From: Euborellia annulipes
Lineage: Eukaryota; Arthropoda; Insecta; Dermaptera; Anisolabididae
Assembly: GCA_023213315.1 (NCBI GenBank)
Contig: JAKCPI010000438.1
Location: forward strand, 62,001 to 126,000
Reading direction: 5' to 3'
Length of the DNA stretch: 64,000 nt
The notes beneath the pieces are model-generated. The model searched no databases and was not told the DNA's origin. It saw only the letters and a list, made by a program, of their open reading frames with translations. Below are positions 11,701-27,844 of this stretch, piece by piece; the stretch's first letter is position 1, and each line of letters begins with the position of its first letter. Both the position numbers and the translations under genes were made by a program.

Positions 11701-13044
11701 GAAAATCGAAAAAAACTGAAAAAATACATCAGTAAAATACCAGTACTTTTTGGCGGATTTTGTTCGAAAGCTTATTTTCACGCCTCAGGGGGGTACATCC
11801 ATCAAAATCTCGACATCGAATTTTTGACATGATCGCAATACTTTCTCTCTATATATTACATAAATAGGTAAGAGAAAGTAAAACTATTTTTTCCACCACA
11901 ATAATTATGTCATTCATTATGCTAATCCCATTTTAAATATATATTGTTGCTTTCTTTATGGACAATTCTTCAATTGTTTCAATTCAATTATATATTTATT
12001 CACCTTAATAGCATTAACATTTACTTTTGTATTAATTAACAAACAACCAAAAGATTTAAACGATTAAATAACAAAATAAAAAATTGAACCAGCATCCACT
12101 TAAACTTCATAATCTGAAATTTAAGATTCTAAAGCCACTCATAAGATCCCTTCCCTAATTTCCCCGCTTCTTTGTATCTAAAATAGAGAAAAGGCCATGT
12201 TAATCACTTTTTCCTACCCGATGGTTTAATCAAAGCTAAATTCTTCTCTTTTAAAAAGAGATAATTAAAATATCTCAAAATTGTTTTAAAATCAAACACC
12301 AATGAACATGTTCTTTAATAAATTGTTTGCAATATTTATTAAAATACAAATTTCTAATTAATTATGGCTAATGAAAACTATAAAAATTTTAATACAAATT
12401 ACAACCTTCTTTATATTATTTTTTTTACTTTTTTATATTCTTAAAATTAAGAAATTATATATTTTTTTTTCAGGCCACTAATAATCCATTTTATCTTCAT
12501 GTAGGTATGGAAATATTACATAATTTAAACAATATCACTAAAACAGAATGTGGTTATGCTACTGTACATAATGTTCTTGATAGAACCTTGGAAGATAGAA
12601 TGGAAAGTTTTTTTCTCAGTGAAACATGTAAATATTTATACCTTGTAAGTTAATTAGTAGTAAAATAAGATATAATAATATATTTAAGTATAATTAAATT
12701 AATTTACAATAATTTATTTTTAGTTATTTGATAAGGAAAATTATATAAATAAACATTTTAGTAAATTTGTATTCAGTACAGAAGGTCATTTATTTCGAAT
12801 AAATTCTCTGATTCGACAGAATAAATTGTATTTTTATGAAACAAATAATTATAATAATTCCTTAAAAATGACTGAATATTCTGTGAGTATGATTATAAAA
12901 TAAATTTCAATTAGGCTATATTTTTATATATCTTTTTTTGTTTTTTAGTGTGAAGCATTTAACGATGAAAGAAAATATTTTTTACCAATAAAAATCGAAT
13001 ATCTTCATCAAATTAATAATATTTTGGGCTTGAATATAGAATGA
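2743..13044 (+). CDS. EDEM1: ER degradation-enhancing alpha-mannosidase-like protein 1 (GH47), 10 exons
   Basis: Exons: 2743-2999, 3061-3237, 4487-4658, 4824-5007, 5080-5254, 7404-7524, 10661-10831, 12474-12644, 12724-12882, 12949-13044. All introns are GT-AG and phases agree; the product is 560 aa. The first Met opens a hydrophobic signal peptide (residues 1-18). From residue 75 the protein is a glycoside hydrolase family 47 domain that matches EDEM1 closely ([54 protein letters not shown]). Likely catalytic and Ca2+ residues are present: Glu141 (FEANIR), Asp286, Glu409 (RPE) and Thr495 (TEGH). Family role: in the ER lumen it recognises or trims Man8 glycans on misfolded glycoproteins and sends them to ERAD. 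No KDEL-type tail is visible; the C-terminus ends LGLNIE. Introns 2, 5, 6 and 7 are swollen by transposons. Confidence 0.96.
3519..3782. mobile_element. Foldback element, family A copy 1 (EDEM1 intron 2)
   Basis: The arms are long inverted repeats that start ATGGGAGTTTTTAATTATAG and end with its complement. Each arm carries the sequence for a 6-bp hairpin followed by GAAACGTTGTAC. On the minus strand (3628-3597) the inner part reads CTGATAA, C, hairpin with loop AGAATAA, GAAAC. This resembles a hammerhead core with G8 changed to A. The same family recurs at 16339, 45401, 53382 and 61895. Confidence 0.75.
3815..4330. repeat. Three to four imperfect tandem copies of a ~145-bp unit
   Basis: The block CTAGTACTTTACTGATGTAC recurs at about 3825, 3960, 4105 and 4253. 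Between copies is the same spacer (TCTCGAAAT, CATATTTCCGGCATAG, CGCTAGGT, GGGAAACC). The same unit reappears at 22733-22900, where it also ends in CGGTCAACCCGGAACT. It is distantly related to the core of the ACTTTCTCTTACC family. Confidence 0.6.
5501..5569. mobile_element. 69-bp hAT-type remnant with perfect 8-bp duplication
   Basis: The ends TAGGGCTGTC and GGACAGCCCTG form the inverted repeat. Flanks 5493-5500 and 5570-5577 are both ATTTAGAG. At 69 bp it is the smallest element of this type here. It lies in EDEM1 intron 5. Confidence 0.75.
6750..7220 (-). mobile_element. ACTTTCTCTTACC-family element, interrupted
   Basis: A minus-oriented copy in EDEM1 intron 5. It is recognised by GAGATATTTTGTTCACA, then GGGACCTCAAAAC, and by the right end GGTAAAAGAAAGT. 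It is split by a hAT MITE at 6846-7147; removing the insert and one duplication restores the GACCTCAAAACGTG seen in other copies. Confidence 0.65.
6846..7147. mobile_element. hAT-type MITE, 302 bp, rich in ATAATCGATTAT
   Basis: The termini are TAGGGCTGCG... and ...CATCCCTA. The 8-bp flanks 6838-6845 and 7148-7155 are both CTCAAAAC. The interior is built from repeated ATAATCGATTATTTTTT strings on both strands, giving strong self-complementarity. It is nested in the ACTTTCTCTTACC-family copy. Confidence 0.85.
8065..8274. mobile_element. Mariner-like MITE, 210 bp
   Basis: It sits between TA dinucleotides. The ends are CAGTCAACGCCAATGTTAAG and the complement of CAGTGAGAGACAATATTAAG. The inner TIR, GTCCCACCCATGCGTTTTC, matches perfectly on both sides. 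A second copy at 17907-18112 is also flanked by TA. No transposase is present. Confidence 0.75.
8281..8896. mobile_element. 616-bp foldback element with AGGGTGGCYCTTATTT ends
   Basis: Two arms of about 290 bp are inverted and imperfect. Landmarks are GGTGGAATTTTATCGACCTC at the left against its complement near 8860, and GACAGCAAATTCGAGCTC against GAGCTCGAATTTGCTGTC at the centre. The left end abuts the mariner-like MITE. A related large foldback starts at 13962. Non-coding, in EDEM1 intron 6. Confidence 0.75.
9899..10218. mobile_element. MITE with 37-bp inner inverted repeats
   Basis: 9934-9970 and 10158-10194 are inverted repeats of 37 bp (TATATGGACCCTGTTATGCA... at the left). The repeat continues outward (CCACAGGAATGGGGGAT against ATCCCCCACTCCTTGTGG) after a ~15-bp insertion in the left arm. 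It lies in EDEM1 intron 6. Confidence 0.75.
10559..10615. repeat. Short hairpin, GAGAAGGATAAATAA arms
   Basis: GAGAAGGATAAATAA and TTTATTCATCCTTCTC face each other across about 25 bases, upstream of EDEM1 exon 7. The left part (GTGGATATTAGTGAGAAGGA) resembles the start of the foldback at about 15890, so this is probably a solo end of that family. Confidence 0.5.
11240..11882 (-). mobile_element. ACTTTCTCTTACC-family element
   Basis: A minus-oriented copy in EDEM1 intron 7. It contains GTCACACCAGA, the core GTACATCAGTAAAGTAC-like string, CACGCCTCAGGGGGGT and the terminal GGTAAGAGAAAGT. The copy is decayed in the middle. Confidence 0.65.
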
Positions 13045-13063
13045 ATATTTTGGATCTTATTTA

Positions 13064-13069
13064 AATAAA
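13064..13069 (+). promoter_or_regulatory. Poly(A) signal of EDEM1
   Basis: AATAAA lies 20 bp past the EDEM1 stop codon, the first hexamer downstream. It implies a very short 3' UTR. Confidence 0.5.
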
Positions 13070-13353
13070 ATATTTTTCATCCTCTTAACTCATTTCTCAT
13101 TTCCATATTGTCTACCCGCCTAGTTGGTTTCTTTTATGATTATTTATGTAATTTCTAAGGACACTTCGGTACAAAAAGGTACAAAAATCTTTAAGAATCC
13201 CTGATTTAGGGGCTTCTCCCGTTTTTTTTTTCTCCTTTTTTTTTTATTGACCAAATGTTAACTGTGATAATTATTTGAGTGGACACAGTGAGACATTACT
13301 AATTTATTTAACCATATTTAAACTCTCTACTCTTGTTGAAACATTATCATAAT

Positions 13354-13736
13354 GAAGTGATAGTATTAATCAAATTGGAAAGATCCGAATGAAAACTCTT
13401 AAGTTATGTGTTTCAAATTCTTTATTTATAAGATAAACTTTACGTACGTTTCGACTTTTAAGTTATCATCGGAAGTATAATCACAATGGAATTGTGATGA
13501 TGAATGGAATTGTGATTAAACTTCCGATGATGAATGGAATTGTGTATTAAACTTCCGATGATGAATGGAATTGTGATTAAACTTCCGATGATGAATGGAA
13601 TTGTGATTAAACTTCCGATGATGACTTAAAAGTCGAAACGTACGTAAAGTTTATCTTATAAATAAATAATTTGAAACACAATAACTTATAAGAGTTTTCA
13701 TTCGTATCTTTCCAATTTGATTGATACTATCACTTC
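13354..13736. mobile_element. Foldback element with internal 30-bp tandem repeats and hammerhead-like core
   Basis: Arms of about 110 bp are inverted (13354-13470 against 13620-13736) and include ACTTTACGTACGTTTCGACT. Between them a 30-31-bp unit (ATTAAACTTCCGATGATGAA...) starts at about 13522, 13553, 13583 and 13613. The last unit runs into the right arm as CCGATGA, T, hairpin GACTT/AAGTC, GAAAC, GTA (13615-13642). This is a hammerhead-like core with U4 changed to C. AAACTT upstream can pair with AAGTTT downstream as helix I. Confidence 0.75.
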
Positions 13737-13961
13737 ACTGATTTATTTAAACGTTCATCAAGCAACCAAAATCTTTGCTTTAATACTAGAAGTAGCCGAA
13801 ATATATAAATAATAAAATAATTCATCACTGATTTTTTTAGCTTTGCTGATTTTGGTTTTGAGTCTGACATGTTTTGTAATTTTAGCTCTAATTGAAGGTT
13901 AATAATCATAAAAACGTTGGTACAGCTGAATAATTGTGAATTTTAATAGTAAATGTATACT

Positions 13962-15040
13962 AGGGTGGCCCTTATTTTGATTTTTTTTAGTGTGTCACTC
14001 CCTAAAAATATGCAAATAACACTGGTCGACAAGGTTTTATTCACAAGAAATCTGATTAGTGAATCTAGTATATTTTTTTATTCTGAATTCAGATATGTAG
14101 TTACAATTTTTCCATCAGCCACAGTTTTAGAGAAAAATAAATTTTAATAGAAAATGTGTTATTTTGCATTTTCAAGATTTTTTTATGGTGACATTCTTTA
14201 AAAATATGCCGATAGTTATAATACATAAATTTTAAGTTTCAATTGAATGGGAGTCATTTAGACGGCTAAAAGTTTAGAAAATTTGAATTTTTTTGCTTTG
14301 AACACCCCTAATACAATTTTAGGTATCCCTGAATGAAAATAAGATATATTTACAAATATTCTATAGTTCTTTAGCTTTCCAAAATGTATTCATTCCTGAA
14401 AATCTGTTAATAATTAAGGAAATTATAAATAAAACAAAACACTTGACAAAGTCTGGTAAAAAAACACTTTGGCTGCCTATCTTTTAGGCGCTTTGCTCTT
14501 TCCGACAGTATAACTATTTAGATATAAGGGCTATTTAACTATTTTGTTCATAATTTCGTTAATACTTTAACAGATTTTCATAAATGAATGATTTTTGGAA
14601 ATTCAAAGAACTATAGAATATCGTAATATATGTTTTTGCATTCAAGGATGGGAAAAATTGGTTTAGGGGTGTCCAAAACAAAAAAAAACTGAAATAATTC
14701 AATTTTTATAAACTTTTAGCCATTTACTGCAAGTCTAAATGAACTCCGATTGGGCTGAAACTTAAAATTTCTATGTATTATAACTATCTGCATATTTTTA
14801 AGGGGAGATGTCTTTAAAAAATTTTGAAAATACAAAATAAGAGCCGTTTTAGATCACATTTATTTTATCTATTAAAATTTATTTTTCTCTATATCTCTAA
14901 AACTATGCCTCATGGTGCAAAACTGAAATGATATTTGAATTCAGCATGAAAAATACTTCTAGAATCTTACATCTTTATTCTTGTGAAAGAAAAAAAGTTC
15001 ATTTTTGGATCCCTCCCTATTCACACTGAAGAATGCTTGC
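13962..15040. mobile_element. Large (~1.1 kb) decayed foldback element
   Basis: It starts AGGGTGGCCCTTATTTT, the same end as the element at 8281. The segment around 14070-14300 (TTTTAGAGAAAAATAAATTTTAATAGA, ATAGTTATAATACAT, CGGCTAAAAGTTT) is repeated inverted at about 14700-14920. The outer right end is not clear. Non-coding, between EDEM1 and PAK. Confidence 0.55.
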
Positions 15041-15070
15041 TACTTAGTGGCCGAAATTTGAGATCTTTAT

Positions 15071-15288
15071 AATTAAATAAAGGAAGAGAGGATGTCATCC
15101 AAACAGGAGAGGCTCTATTAAATGAAAATCTCAATCTAAGAAGACGTTTCGGCTTTAATCACATAATGCCATATGATAATACTGATGATGGCATTATGTA
15201 ATTAAAGCCGAAACGTCTTCTTAGATTGAGATTTTCATTTGATAGAGCCTCTCCTGTTTGGCTGACATCCTCTCTTCCTATTAATTAA
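15071..15288. mobile_element. Foldback element, near-perfect arms, hammerhead-like core
   Basis: Two ~90-bp arms (GGAAGAGAGGATGTCATCC... against its complement) differ at only a few bases, so the element is young. On the plus strand the right arm reads CTGATGA (15182-15188), T, GGC...GCC, GAAAC (15210-15214), GTC. The core matches the hammerhead consensus CUGANGA/GAAAC. Intergenic, downstream of both EDEM1 and PAK. Confidence 0.8.
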
Positions 15289-15580
15289 TCTAATAATTGA
15301 ACAGCCACTTCTCTCTTCGACATAAATATCATATAATCTTATTTTAGCTAACCGTTTCAAACAATTCCAAAACTTAATTAAAAGAAACATAATAAACGAT
15401 GAGAAGAATGTTGGGTGTAAGTTGTGAGCTCAATAAAATAAACTTTAATTTTTGGTTGTTTTTTGTATCTTTAAAATATATATTAAGTACATTGAGTTTA
15501 TATTGCATTAATATTTAACAATTTGTAAAAAATAGAGATGTAAATCTATATCTGATAGCCTATATAAAATTAGATAAGTC

Positions 15581-15586
15581 TTTATT
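15581..15586 (-). promoter_or_regulatory. Poly(A) signal of PAK
   Basis: AATAAA on the minus strand, about 83 bp past the PAK stop codon. Confidence 0.45.
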
Positions 15587-15668
15587 AAAAATATATATAA
15601 AATAATTGGCAACAGTAGAGTCAACATATTTAGAAACTTTTGGAATATTTAATACATGGAAAAAAGTC

Positions 15669-21133
<5,465 letters not shown>

Positions 21134-22730
21134 CTTTGATCATTTACTGGTAAAAATTAAATTTTTTTGTTAATCAAGGAGTTTTGTTAATTAATTTATA
21201 AAGTAATTACGTTATAAATTTTCCTGAAAATGTTGGGTATATAAATTAAAAAGAAATAAATAAAAACAAAAAATTTAAAAGAGAAGGAACCACTCCCAAC
21301 TGTTCAATGTGGTCATCTTATCTTTGCCTTGTCAATGAAGGATTTTATCTCATTTCTCCCACTACTAGACTCTTAAGAAAATTAAAAAAAAAATAAAGTA
21401 AAAAGTACTAGAAAGCATAGAAAGAAGTATGGTAGGTTCTCTCATCTGCTAATTTCTTCTTTATTTTCTTTTTCTTGTCCTTTCCGAAACAAAAATATCT
21501 AAAAACCAAAAATGTCAAAATTAAAAACAACGGATGGGCGGGGAAAGTTTAAAATTTAGAAATATGTCAATTGAACCAGCAAAATAGAAACGCAACAAGT
21601 TATTTACAGGCGAGTGAATTACACGGTCGTATATTACTACCTTGTAAATAACTAAGCCGTCGTAAATAACTGTAAAAAACCAACTGCTTGAAAAAAATAG
21701 GTTAAAAGCTTTTTTTTTCATATTTTTTTCTGTTTTAGAGCAATGACGATGTTGTTTTCTTTTTAATTAATGAATAATAAAATCAAAATAATTGAAAAAT
21801 GAAATTCAAAAATTAAATATGGTGACCTAACCCTACAACTGTCATTTCATTTGTGAGTACATTTATTATTTTCTTTAATTAATTAATATCAGATAATTAA
21901 ATTCAGTTTGCTTTTATTTTATTTTTGGTTTCAGATAAGGAATTAAACATATGGAAAATTAATTTTAGAATATATATATATGGCCCGAAAAGAGGAATCT
22001 GGCCTGGCAGTTTTCAAAATCTTAAAAAAATTAAAAAGTAATATTTGTTTTGGTTTCTAAAATATAACAAGTAGAATAGAAAAAGAAGGAAAAACTATAC
22101 TATTTAATTTTATCTTAGAAGAAGCATTTTATATGGCTAATAAAGAAAAAAACAAAATTTGGATTAAACATTTTAAAAGCATCTCATCTTATTTTTGAAT
22201 ATAAAATTATCTAAAAAAAGAAATATAAAATGTCAAATTAATAAGTATAAATGTACTGAATCTTGTTTTTGTTTGAATTTGATGAATTTTATTTGAGTTT
22301 CTTTTCCCGAGGGATTTGCGCATGCACACCCAAGTTATTTACGTAAATTACAGTTATTTACGAGATTTTTGTAAATAGCTGCAAAATCGTGTAAATAACC
22401 CAGCTCTGCCAGGATGGGCAAATTACTTGAAAAAAAGCAATTGATTACAAATATATTCCTTTGAAAAATTATCGCTGGACGAAATACAAAATGAATATCC
22501 GGAGAACACAGGCTTTGAAATTTTAATGGAATTTTTTTCTTTAATTTATTCTATTTATAGATATATTTTTGCCAAATTTCAATTTCCTAGCTCAAATAAT
22601 TATATAGTTATTAAAATAAGCAACTTCCGTCTCGCTTACCTATTAAGATATCACAACCCCTAATTTTCTTTATTAGCTCTAGTCTATATATAGATTATAA
22701 ATTCACATATAAGTTGATAATAATTTAACG
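21134..22730. other. 5' flank of PAK, no gene seen
   Basis: AT-rich DNA that should hold the PAK promoter and 5' UTR. 21600-21670 and 22335-22410 share CGTAAATAACTG/GTTATTTACG-type strings in both orientations, suggesting the ends of an old MITE. No coding motif is visible in the short open frames. Confidence 0.4.
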
Positions 22731-22732
22731 AT

Positions 22733-22900
22733 TTTTTTTTTTTTTTCAATTTTAAATATATACTATTTCCGGTACTAATAAGAAATTTCGCTAGGACTCG
22801 TCTTTGGGAAAATTCGGGTACTAGTACTTTACTGATGTATTTTTTGATTTTCAAAAAACGGCCGAGCTTCAGCTCGGTCAACCCGGAACTAATTAAATAT
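22733..22900 (+). repeat. Fragment of the repeat unit seen at 3815-4330
   Basis: It shares TTTTAAATATATACT, TTTCCGGTACTAAT, GGTACTAGTACTTTACTGATG and the end CGGTCAACCCGGAACTA with the array at 3815-4330. Confidence 0.6.
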
Positions 22901-23029
22901 AAAATACTATTGGCCTTGATTTTGGGTAAAACCCAGGGGTCACGAAAAGAATGTTTATAGAAAGGAATGGCTTTAAAAATGGACATTTGTTCAATCTAAC
23001 TTTTTTTTAAATATCTCTTTTTAAGACAA

Positions 23030-23626
23030 CAATCTTTGCGGTATAATTAATTCATACGACCAGATTTTCATTTTGCCACAAATCCTTCCTCTCGTTAGAA
23101 TGACAGATTAAGTTCATAGGAAAAATAGGAGAAATGGTTGTCATGGAAACAAAATATAAATATTTTTCTGTTTATAAATTTTATATCTTATATCGGCGGA
23201 AACTATGTCAACACAAAAAATCTAGTGCGACCAGTCACACCAGATTTTTTCATAAAAGTGTAATAATACTCTTTTTAACCTTTTGACCGTATAATTGATT
23301 TTTGAAATTTAATCAAAATCGTTCGAGCGAATTTTGAGAAAATCGAAAAATACTGAAAAAGTACATCAGTAAAGTACAAGTACTCTTTGGCCGATTTTGT
23401 TCAAAAGCTTCGTGTTACGTCCCAGGAGGGTACCTAACTTAAATATAAAATTTCAATCTCCTAGCTCTTTTCGTTCTTGAGATATTTTGTTCACAGACCA
23501 TGTCGCGAAAACCACTTTTATGGATTCAGGGGACCTCAAAACGTGTATATCCATCAAAATCTCGACATGAAACCAATACTTTCTCTCCCTATATATAAAC
23601 ATATATATATAGGTAAGAGAAAGTAA
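23030..23626 (-). mobile_element. ACTTTCTCTTACC-family element, nearly full length
   Basis: Minus-oriented, from GCGACCAGTCACACCAGATT through GTACATCAGTAAAGTACAAG and GGGGACCTCAAAACGTGTAT to the terminal GGTAAGAGAAAGT at about 23612-23624. Intergenic. Confidence 0.75.
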
Positions 23627-24382
23627 TAGACTAGTATAAATTTGGCTGAATTGTTAAAGTGGTCAACAATTCTATTTTTTTCCATTCTCACTTTACCAAA
23701 CTATGCGAGTTCAAATCCATTTCCAGCATTTTTTTTATTTTTATTCTATTATTATCAATTTCCTTTTAATGCTAACTTATAATTTCCTAAAATATGAAAT
23801 GAATAAAAAAAAATCAAACAATATAAATACAAAATTTTTTATTAAAATATCTCTTAAAAAGAGAAAAAAAGAACTTTTTTTTATAATTATTAACTACTGA
23901 TTCGGCAGGAATCACTGTCCTCTTATTTATTTATTGACGTTCCACATGCTGGTTTTTCAAGGCCACCTCCCAGAATTTCTTCCGTTCTTGGTGGCTTTTG
24001 CTGTCAGTCTTTCAGTGAAGGAGTACGGGGGGCAAGTGCCCCCCGACAATGGCATCTGTATATAATTCTTTTATAAAATGTTTGTGCTGTTGGTTTCTGT
24101 AAAACACAAGAAAATAAAATTAATACCTTCATAAAAATAAACTTGACTTCATTTTTTAATCTAGGATTTAAACAACTAGGTATAACGTTTTATTTAGATG
24201 AAGTCTTAACTGAAGAAACAAAACAACACTTGAAAACAAAGCAAAAACTGCACAAACACTTTTTAGGTTAGAAATATAATATTTAAAGGCGGGAATTGAT
24301 TTACAACATACGACACCGATATAATAATATATTTGAGAATTTTTATAAGTTTTGACTTTATTTTAATAAATTTGTATTCAAA

Positions 24383-24930
24383 ACATGGTCTATGTAACAG
24401 GAGAATAGAATAGTAGAGGAGTGTCTTGGCGCCAAAAGTTTATGACACTCCTTTCTGTTTTTAATCTCCTGATACCATTTATATATTTGTATTGAAAGTC
24501 TATATAATAGAATAAAATAACTGATTTGTGCTGCAATCTTACGGAGACTTTTAAAATTACACTTTAATTCTAAACGTGTACACAAGATGGAAGCACAAAT
24601 CAGCATGATTAGACAAAAAGAATACTAGATATTATACGCTGATTTGTGCTGCACCCTCTCGGAGATATTTTGAATTATAAGTATAATTTTTAAAGTATCC
24701 ACAAGGGTGCAGCACTGTAAAGATTTCCATGGTCGATGTAACAGGAGAATAGAATAGTAGAGGAGTGTGTCTTAACTGTTTTGGCGCCAAAAGTTTATGA
24801 CACTCCTTTCTGTTTTTAATCTCCTGATACCATTAGCTGATTTGTGCTGCAATCTTACGGAGACTTTTAAAATTATACTTTAATTCTAAACGTGTACACA
24901 AGATGGCAGCACAAATCAGCATGATTAAAC
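24383..24930. repeat. Direct duplication (~200 bp) containing 85-bp MITEs
   Basis: GTAACAGGAGAATAGAATAG...TGATACCATT occurs at about 24393-24479 and again at 24739-24834. Each copy is followed by a small MITE with GCTGATTTGTGCTGC/GCAGCACAAATCAGC ends (24521-24604 and 24836-24920). A third, diverged MITE with the same ends lies between them (24638-24715). Confidence 0.7.
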
Positions 24931-25160
24931 ACGCCCAAAGATTACCAATATATTTTGTTGGTTTCGCCTATTTCACGAAAAAAGCAGCCATTTGCATCTT
25001 GTTTTTCATTTCTCGATTATATTTAGCACCTAAAAAAAAAACTTGTATAATGCAATCTTTGTTGATATTATTAGGATAATGGTTAAGGTTAAATTAAAGT
25101 AAAAAATTAATTAAAAATCTTTTATTTATCCACCTTTTGGTTTCAAAAAAGCCGTAGCTC

Positions 25161-25306
25161 CATGGGCGTAGCTAGTAACTGCCCCCCCCCCCCCCCAGAA
25201 AGCTCCTTGCCCCAAGAAAAATTGAGAAAATATGGGGCTTTCCAGGCCCACCGGAGGATAGCTGGTCCCATGGCCCCCCCAGCCAAATTCTCTAGTTACG
25301 CCCATG
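25161..25306. mobile_element. MITE with CATGGGCGTAACTAG ends, copy 1
   Basis: Inverted ends CATGGGCGTAGCTAG and CTAGTTACGCCCATG. A run of 14 or more C lies inside, then CCCCAAGAAAAATTGAGAAA. Other copies are at 27401-27575 and 43658-43785; the last has a clean 8-bp duplication, so the family is hAT-type. Confidence 0.75.
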
Positions 25307-25434
25307 GTGGTCTTCAAACAATTTTGAAAGCAAAATGAGAACAGCATCAAAAAAATAATTAATTTTTGAATTTTAAGAGAAAGTAAAAATTAATATGTCA
25401 AAATAAATTTGGAAAATCGATTTTTAATCATTTT

Positions 25435-25890
25435 CAGAACGTTTTGAGACTAAAATTTCATTGTTTTTGCTTGAATATTTTATATACTAAGTTATTCAAT
25501 CAATATCAAGGCCTAAATGTGTTTATTTAATTAAAAAACAATAAATTAGGATAATTAGAAAATGAAAGAGGCAGTTAAAATTTGAAGATGTAAAAGGCAA
25601 TTAATAAACCCCCATTTTATGTGGTCGTAGTTAAATAAAAAAAATGTCTATAGCTTTATAATTGATTGAAAAGACCAGTTTTGCATTTTTCCACAAATCC
25701 AACGAAAAATAAGAGAGATATAGCGACTTTTTGAAAAGCGAATCTGCGCGTGAAGAAAAGCCTAGACGAGAGTGAAGCGAGGCTCCCTGGCTGCACTCTG
25801 GGCGCCGATCGAATTAGAAAAAACAAATTGATGCTCTCCCAGCATTTGAAATAATTGCCAAATTGATTGATTTCATCTTTTTATGCTTTT
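25435..25890 (+). repeat. Diverged copy of the arm of the 30820-35175 composite element
   Basis: GGCCTAAATGTGTTTATTTAATTAAA, the CCCATTTTATGTGG(T)CGTAG block, GACCAGTTTTGCATTTT and CTGGGCGCCGATCGAATT all reappear at 32620-32920 and, inverted, at 34400-34720. It is non-coding. Confidence 0.7.
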
Positions 25891-26159
25891 ATAAAATTTT
25901 ATTCGAAACTTTTTTCAACTATAAGAATAAAAGACTGCATATTTATCTATAAAAAATTCAATCCTTTGAGAAAAAATAAAATTTCAAAATATTTTGTCTT
26001 CAATCAAAGAGATGCTTATTTCTCATAAATATATTAAATAATAAAATCCATCCCTTTAGACCTTTAGTTCAGTGCTTGTTAAACCTTTTGAGTCGCGGCC
26101 CCCGTTGGGAACCAAATAAATATCTCACGGCCCCCCTATTTTTTTTTTTTTTTTTTTAC

Positions 26160-26620
26160 ATTCTCTTGCCTATGTGTGTTCAATTTTAAGCATGAAGGAA
26201 TTGAGCTAGGAGGGTGAAATTTTATATTTAAGTTAGACACCCCCCTGAGGCGTGGAAATAAGCTTTTAATCAAAATCAGCCAAAAAGTACTAGTACTTTA
26301 CTGATGTAGATTTTCAGTTTTTTTCGATTTTCTCAAAATTCGCTCTAACGATTTTTTTTTTAAATTAATAAAACAATTATTTTTTAGATGCTCTTTAAAA
26401 TGTATATTCTCATTTTGCCGTTGAAATCTTCTGAAGACCACTTTACTCTTGTTCTTCATAGGAAAGATAGGTGGAATGGTTGCCATGGTAACAGAATTTA
26501 AATCTTTTACTTTTTAGATTAAAATTCATATAAATCAATTATTTAGATGCCCTTTTAAAAAGTACATCAGTAATATTTTGTGAAAATTGTTTGAAGTACT
26601 TAAATCATTTCATCTAAATT
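26160..26620 (+). mobile_element. ACTTTCTCTTACC-family element, 5' truncated
   Basis: It shares GACACCCCCCTGAGGCGTG, AAAGTACTAGTACTTTACTG and GGTTGCCATGGTAACAGAA with the family. The 5' end is replaced by a T-run and the sequence TTCAGTGCTTGTTAAACC, which looks like a lone hAT-type end. Confidence 0.6.
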
Positions 26621-26879
26621 AAATTTTACACTTTGATATTTAACTACCCTACAGTAATACAAGATCGAAATATCGCTTGTGTTCAAATAAATATAACAAC
26701 CATGTGATGATGAAGAATTGAAAGATTTTACATCTAACTAAATATATAACTATCATTTATTTGGCAATATTCTCTGACTGCTTAATTAATTTTTTTTTTC
26801 TCGTTCAATTTTTATAATTCTTCCAAATGTCCAAAAAAAAAAAAAAATTTAACTTAATAGCTGTTAATTTATTATTTTT

Positions 26880-27260
26880 AAAAAGAGAAATCATTTTTCT
26901 TAGAAACGAAGGGAAGGGGGTGAGGCGCTTGGCGCTTTTTCTCCTCATCAACAATCGGAGCGGTGGGGTGGGGGAGCCTGCCGCCCACGACCCTCCCCTC
27001 CTTTGGCCAAATCAAGAGCCCTAAATAATTAACATTGGAAATGAATAAAATCTAGATAAATCAAATGTCTATAACTCGGAAACCGCGCATCCAATTCGCG
27101 TCGGATTTTTTGTAATGAGTTTAGAATTTCCTAGAGAATATTCACATGGAACTAAAATTGAATAATTAAGAATATATTTTTTTCTTTAATCTAACCATCC
27201 GTTCAACCAATCAAATGATAGTAAAAAGGATCATCGTTCTATATTCTTTAAAATTTTTAT
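26880..27260. repeat. Sequence related to the centre of the composite element
   Basis: GGGAGCCTGCC, the Pu-rich AGGGAAGGGGG block and ATTTTTTGTAATGAGTTTAGAATTTCCTAG are found inverted at 33640-33900. It holds a 65-codon open frame with no recognisable protein motif. Confidence 0.5.
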
Positions 27261-27400
27261 AAAAAATTTTTTTTTTTTTCTCTTTATTAGCAATCTCCGC
27301 ACTCCCAATTTTTTATTAAATAAACGAATATTATATAAATGTTAAATAAATATCTTAGGGGTTGTCTACATATTACGTAACGCGTTAGGGGAGGGAGAGG

Positions 27401-27575
27401 CATGGGCGTAACTAGGAGGGTGCCGGGGAGGGCATGGCCCCCCCAGAAGGCTCGTGCCCCCCCCCCAGAAAGCTCCCTGCCCCAAGAAAAATTGAGAAAA
27501 TGTGGGGCTTTCCAGGCACTCCGGAGAATAGCTGGTCAAATGCCCCCCCAGCCAAATTCTCTAGTTACGCCCATG
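27401..27575. mobile_element. MITE with CATGGGCGTAACTAG ends, copy 2
   Basis: Inverted ends CATGGGCGTAACTAG and CTAGTTACGCCCATG, C-rich interior with CCCCAAGAAAAATTGAGAAA. Two overlapping proline-rich open frames across it are a by-product of the C runs. Confidence 0.75.
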
Positions 27576-27844
27576 GTATTTTGTTTTTCATTTTTCTGCC
27601 TCAGTCAGTTAGGATAGGGCAAAATTAAAAGCCTCCCCCCACCCTTTACGACTGATATTGAAAACATGTTTTTTTGTTTTTTTTTTTAATCCTATTATAT
27701 AATATCTCTATAAGTTGAAATTTTGTATAAATTATAATTTTTTTAATAATAAAGGAAATTCTTAAAATATTTCATTTTTTTTGCAATGAGTTAATTACTA
27801 AAGTTATTTATATTTGTTTTATTCTTTTTTAAATCGATTATTGC

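Noticed and set aside
13522..13630. CRISPR-like array
   Set aside because: The 30-bp units are contiguous, with no spacers, and the locus is eukaryotic.
27402..27628. Two overlapping proline-rich open frames
   Set aside because: They run through the C-tracts of a CATGGGCGTAACTAG MITE; the copies at 25161 and 43658 lack the frame.
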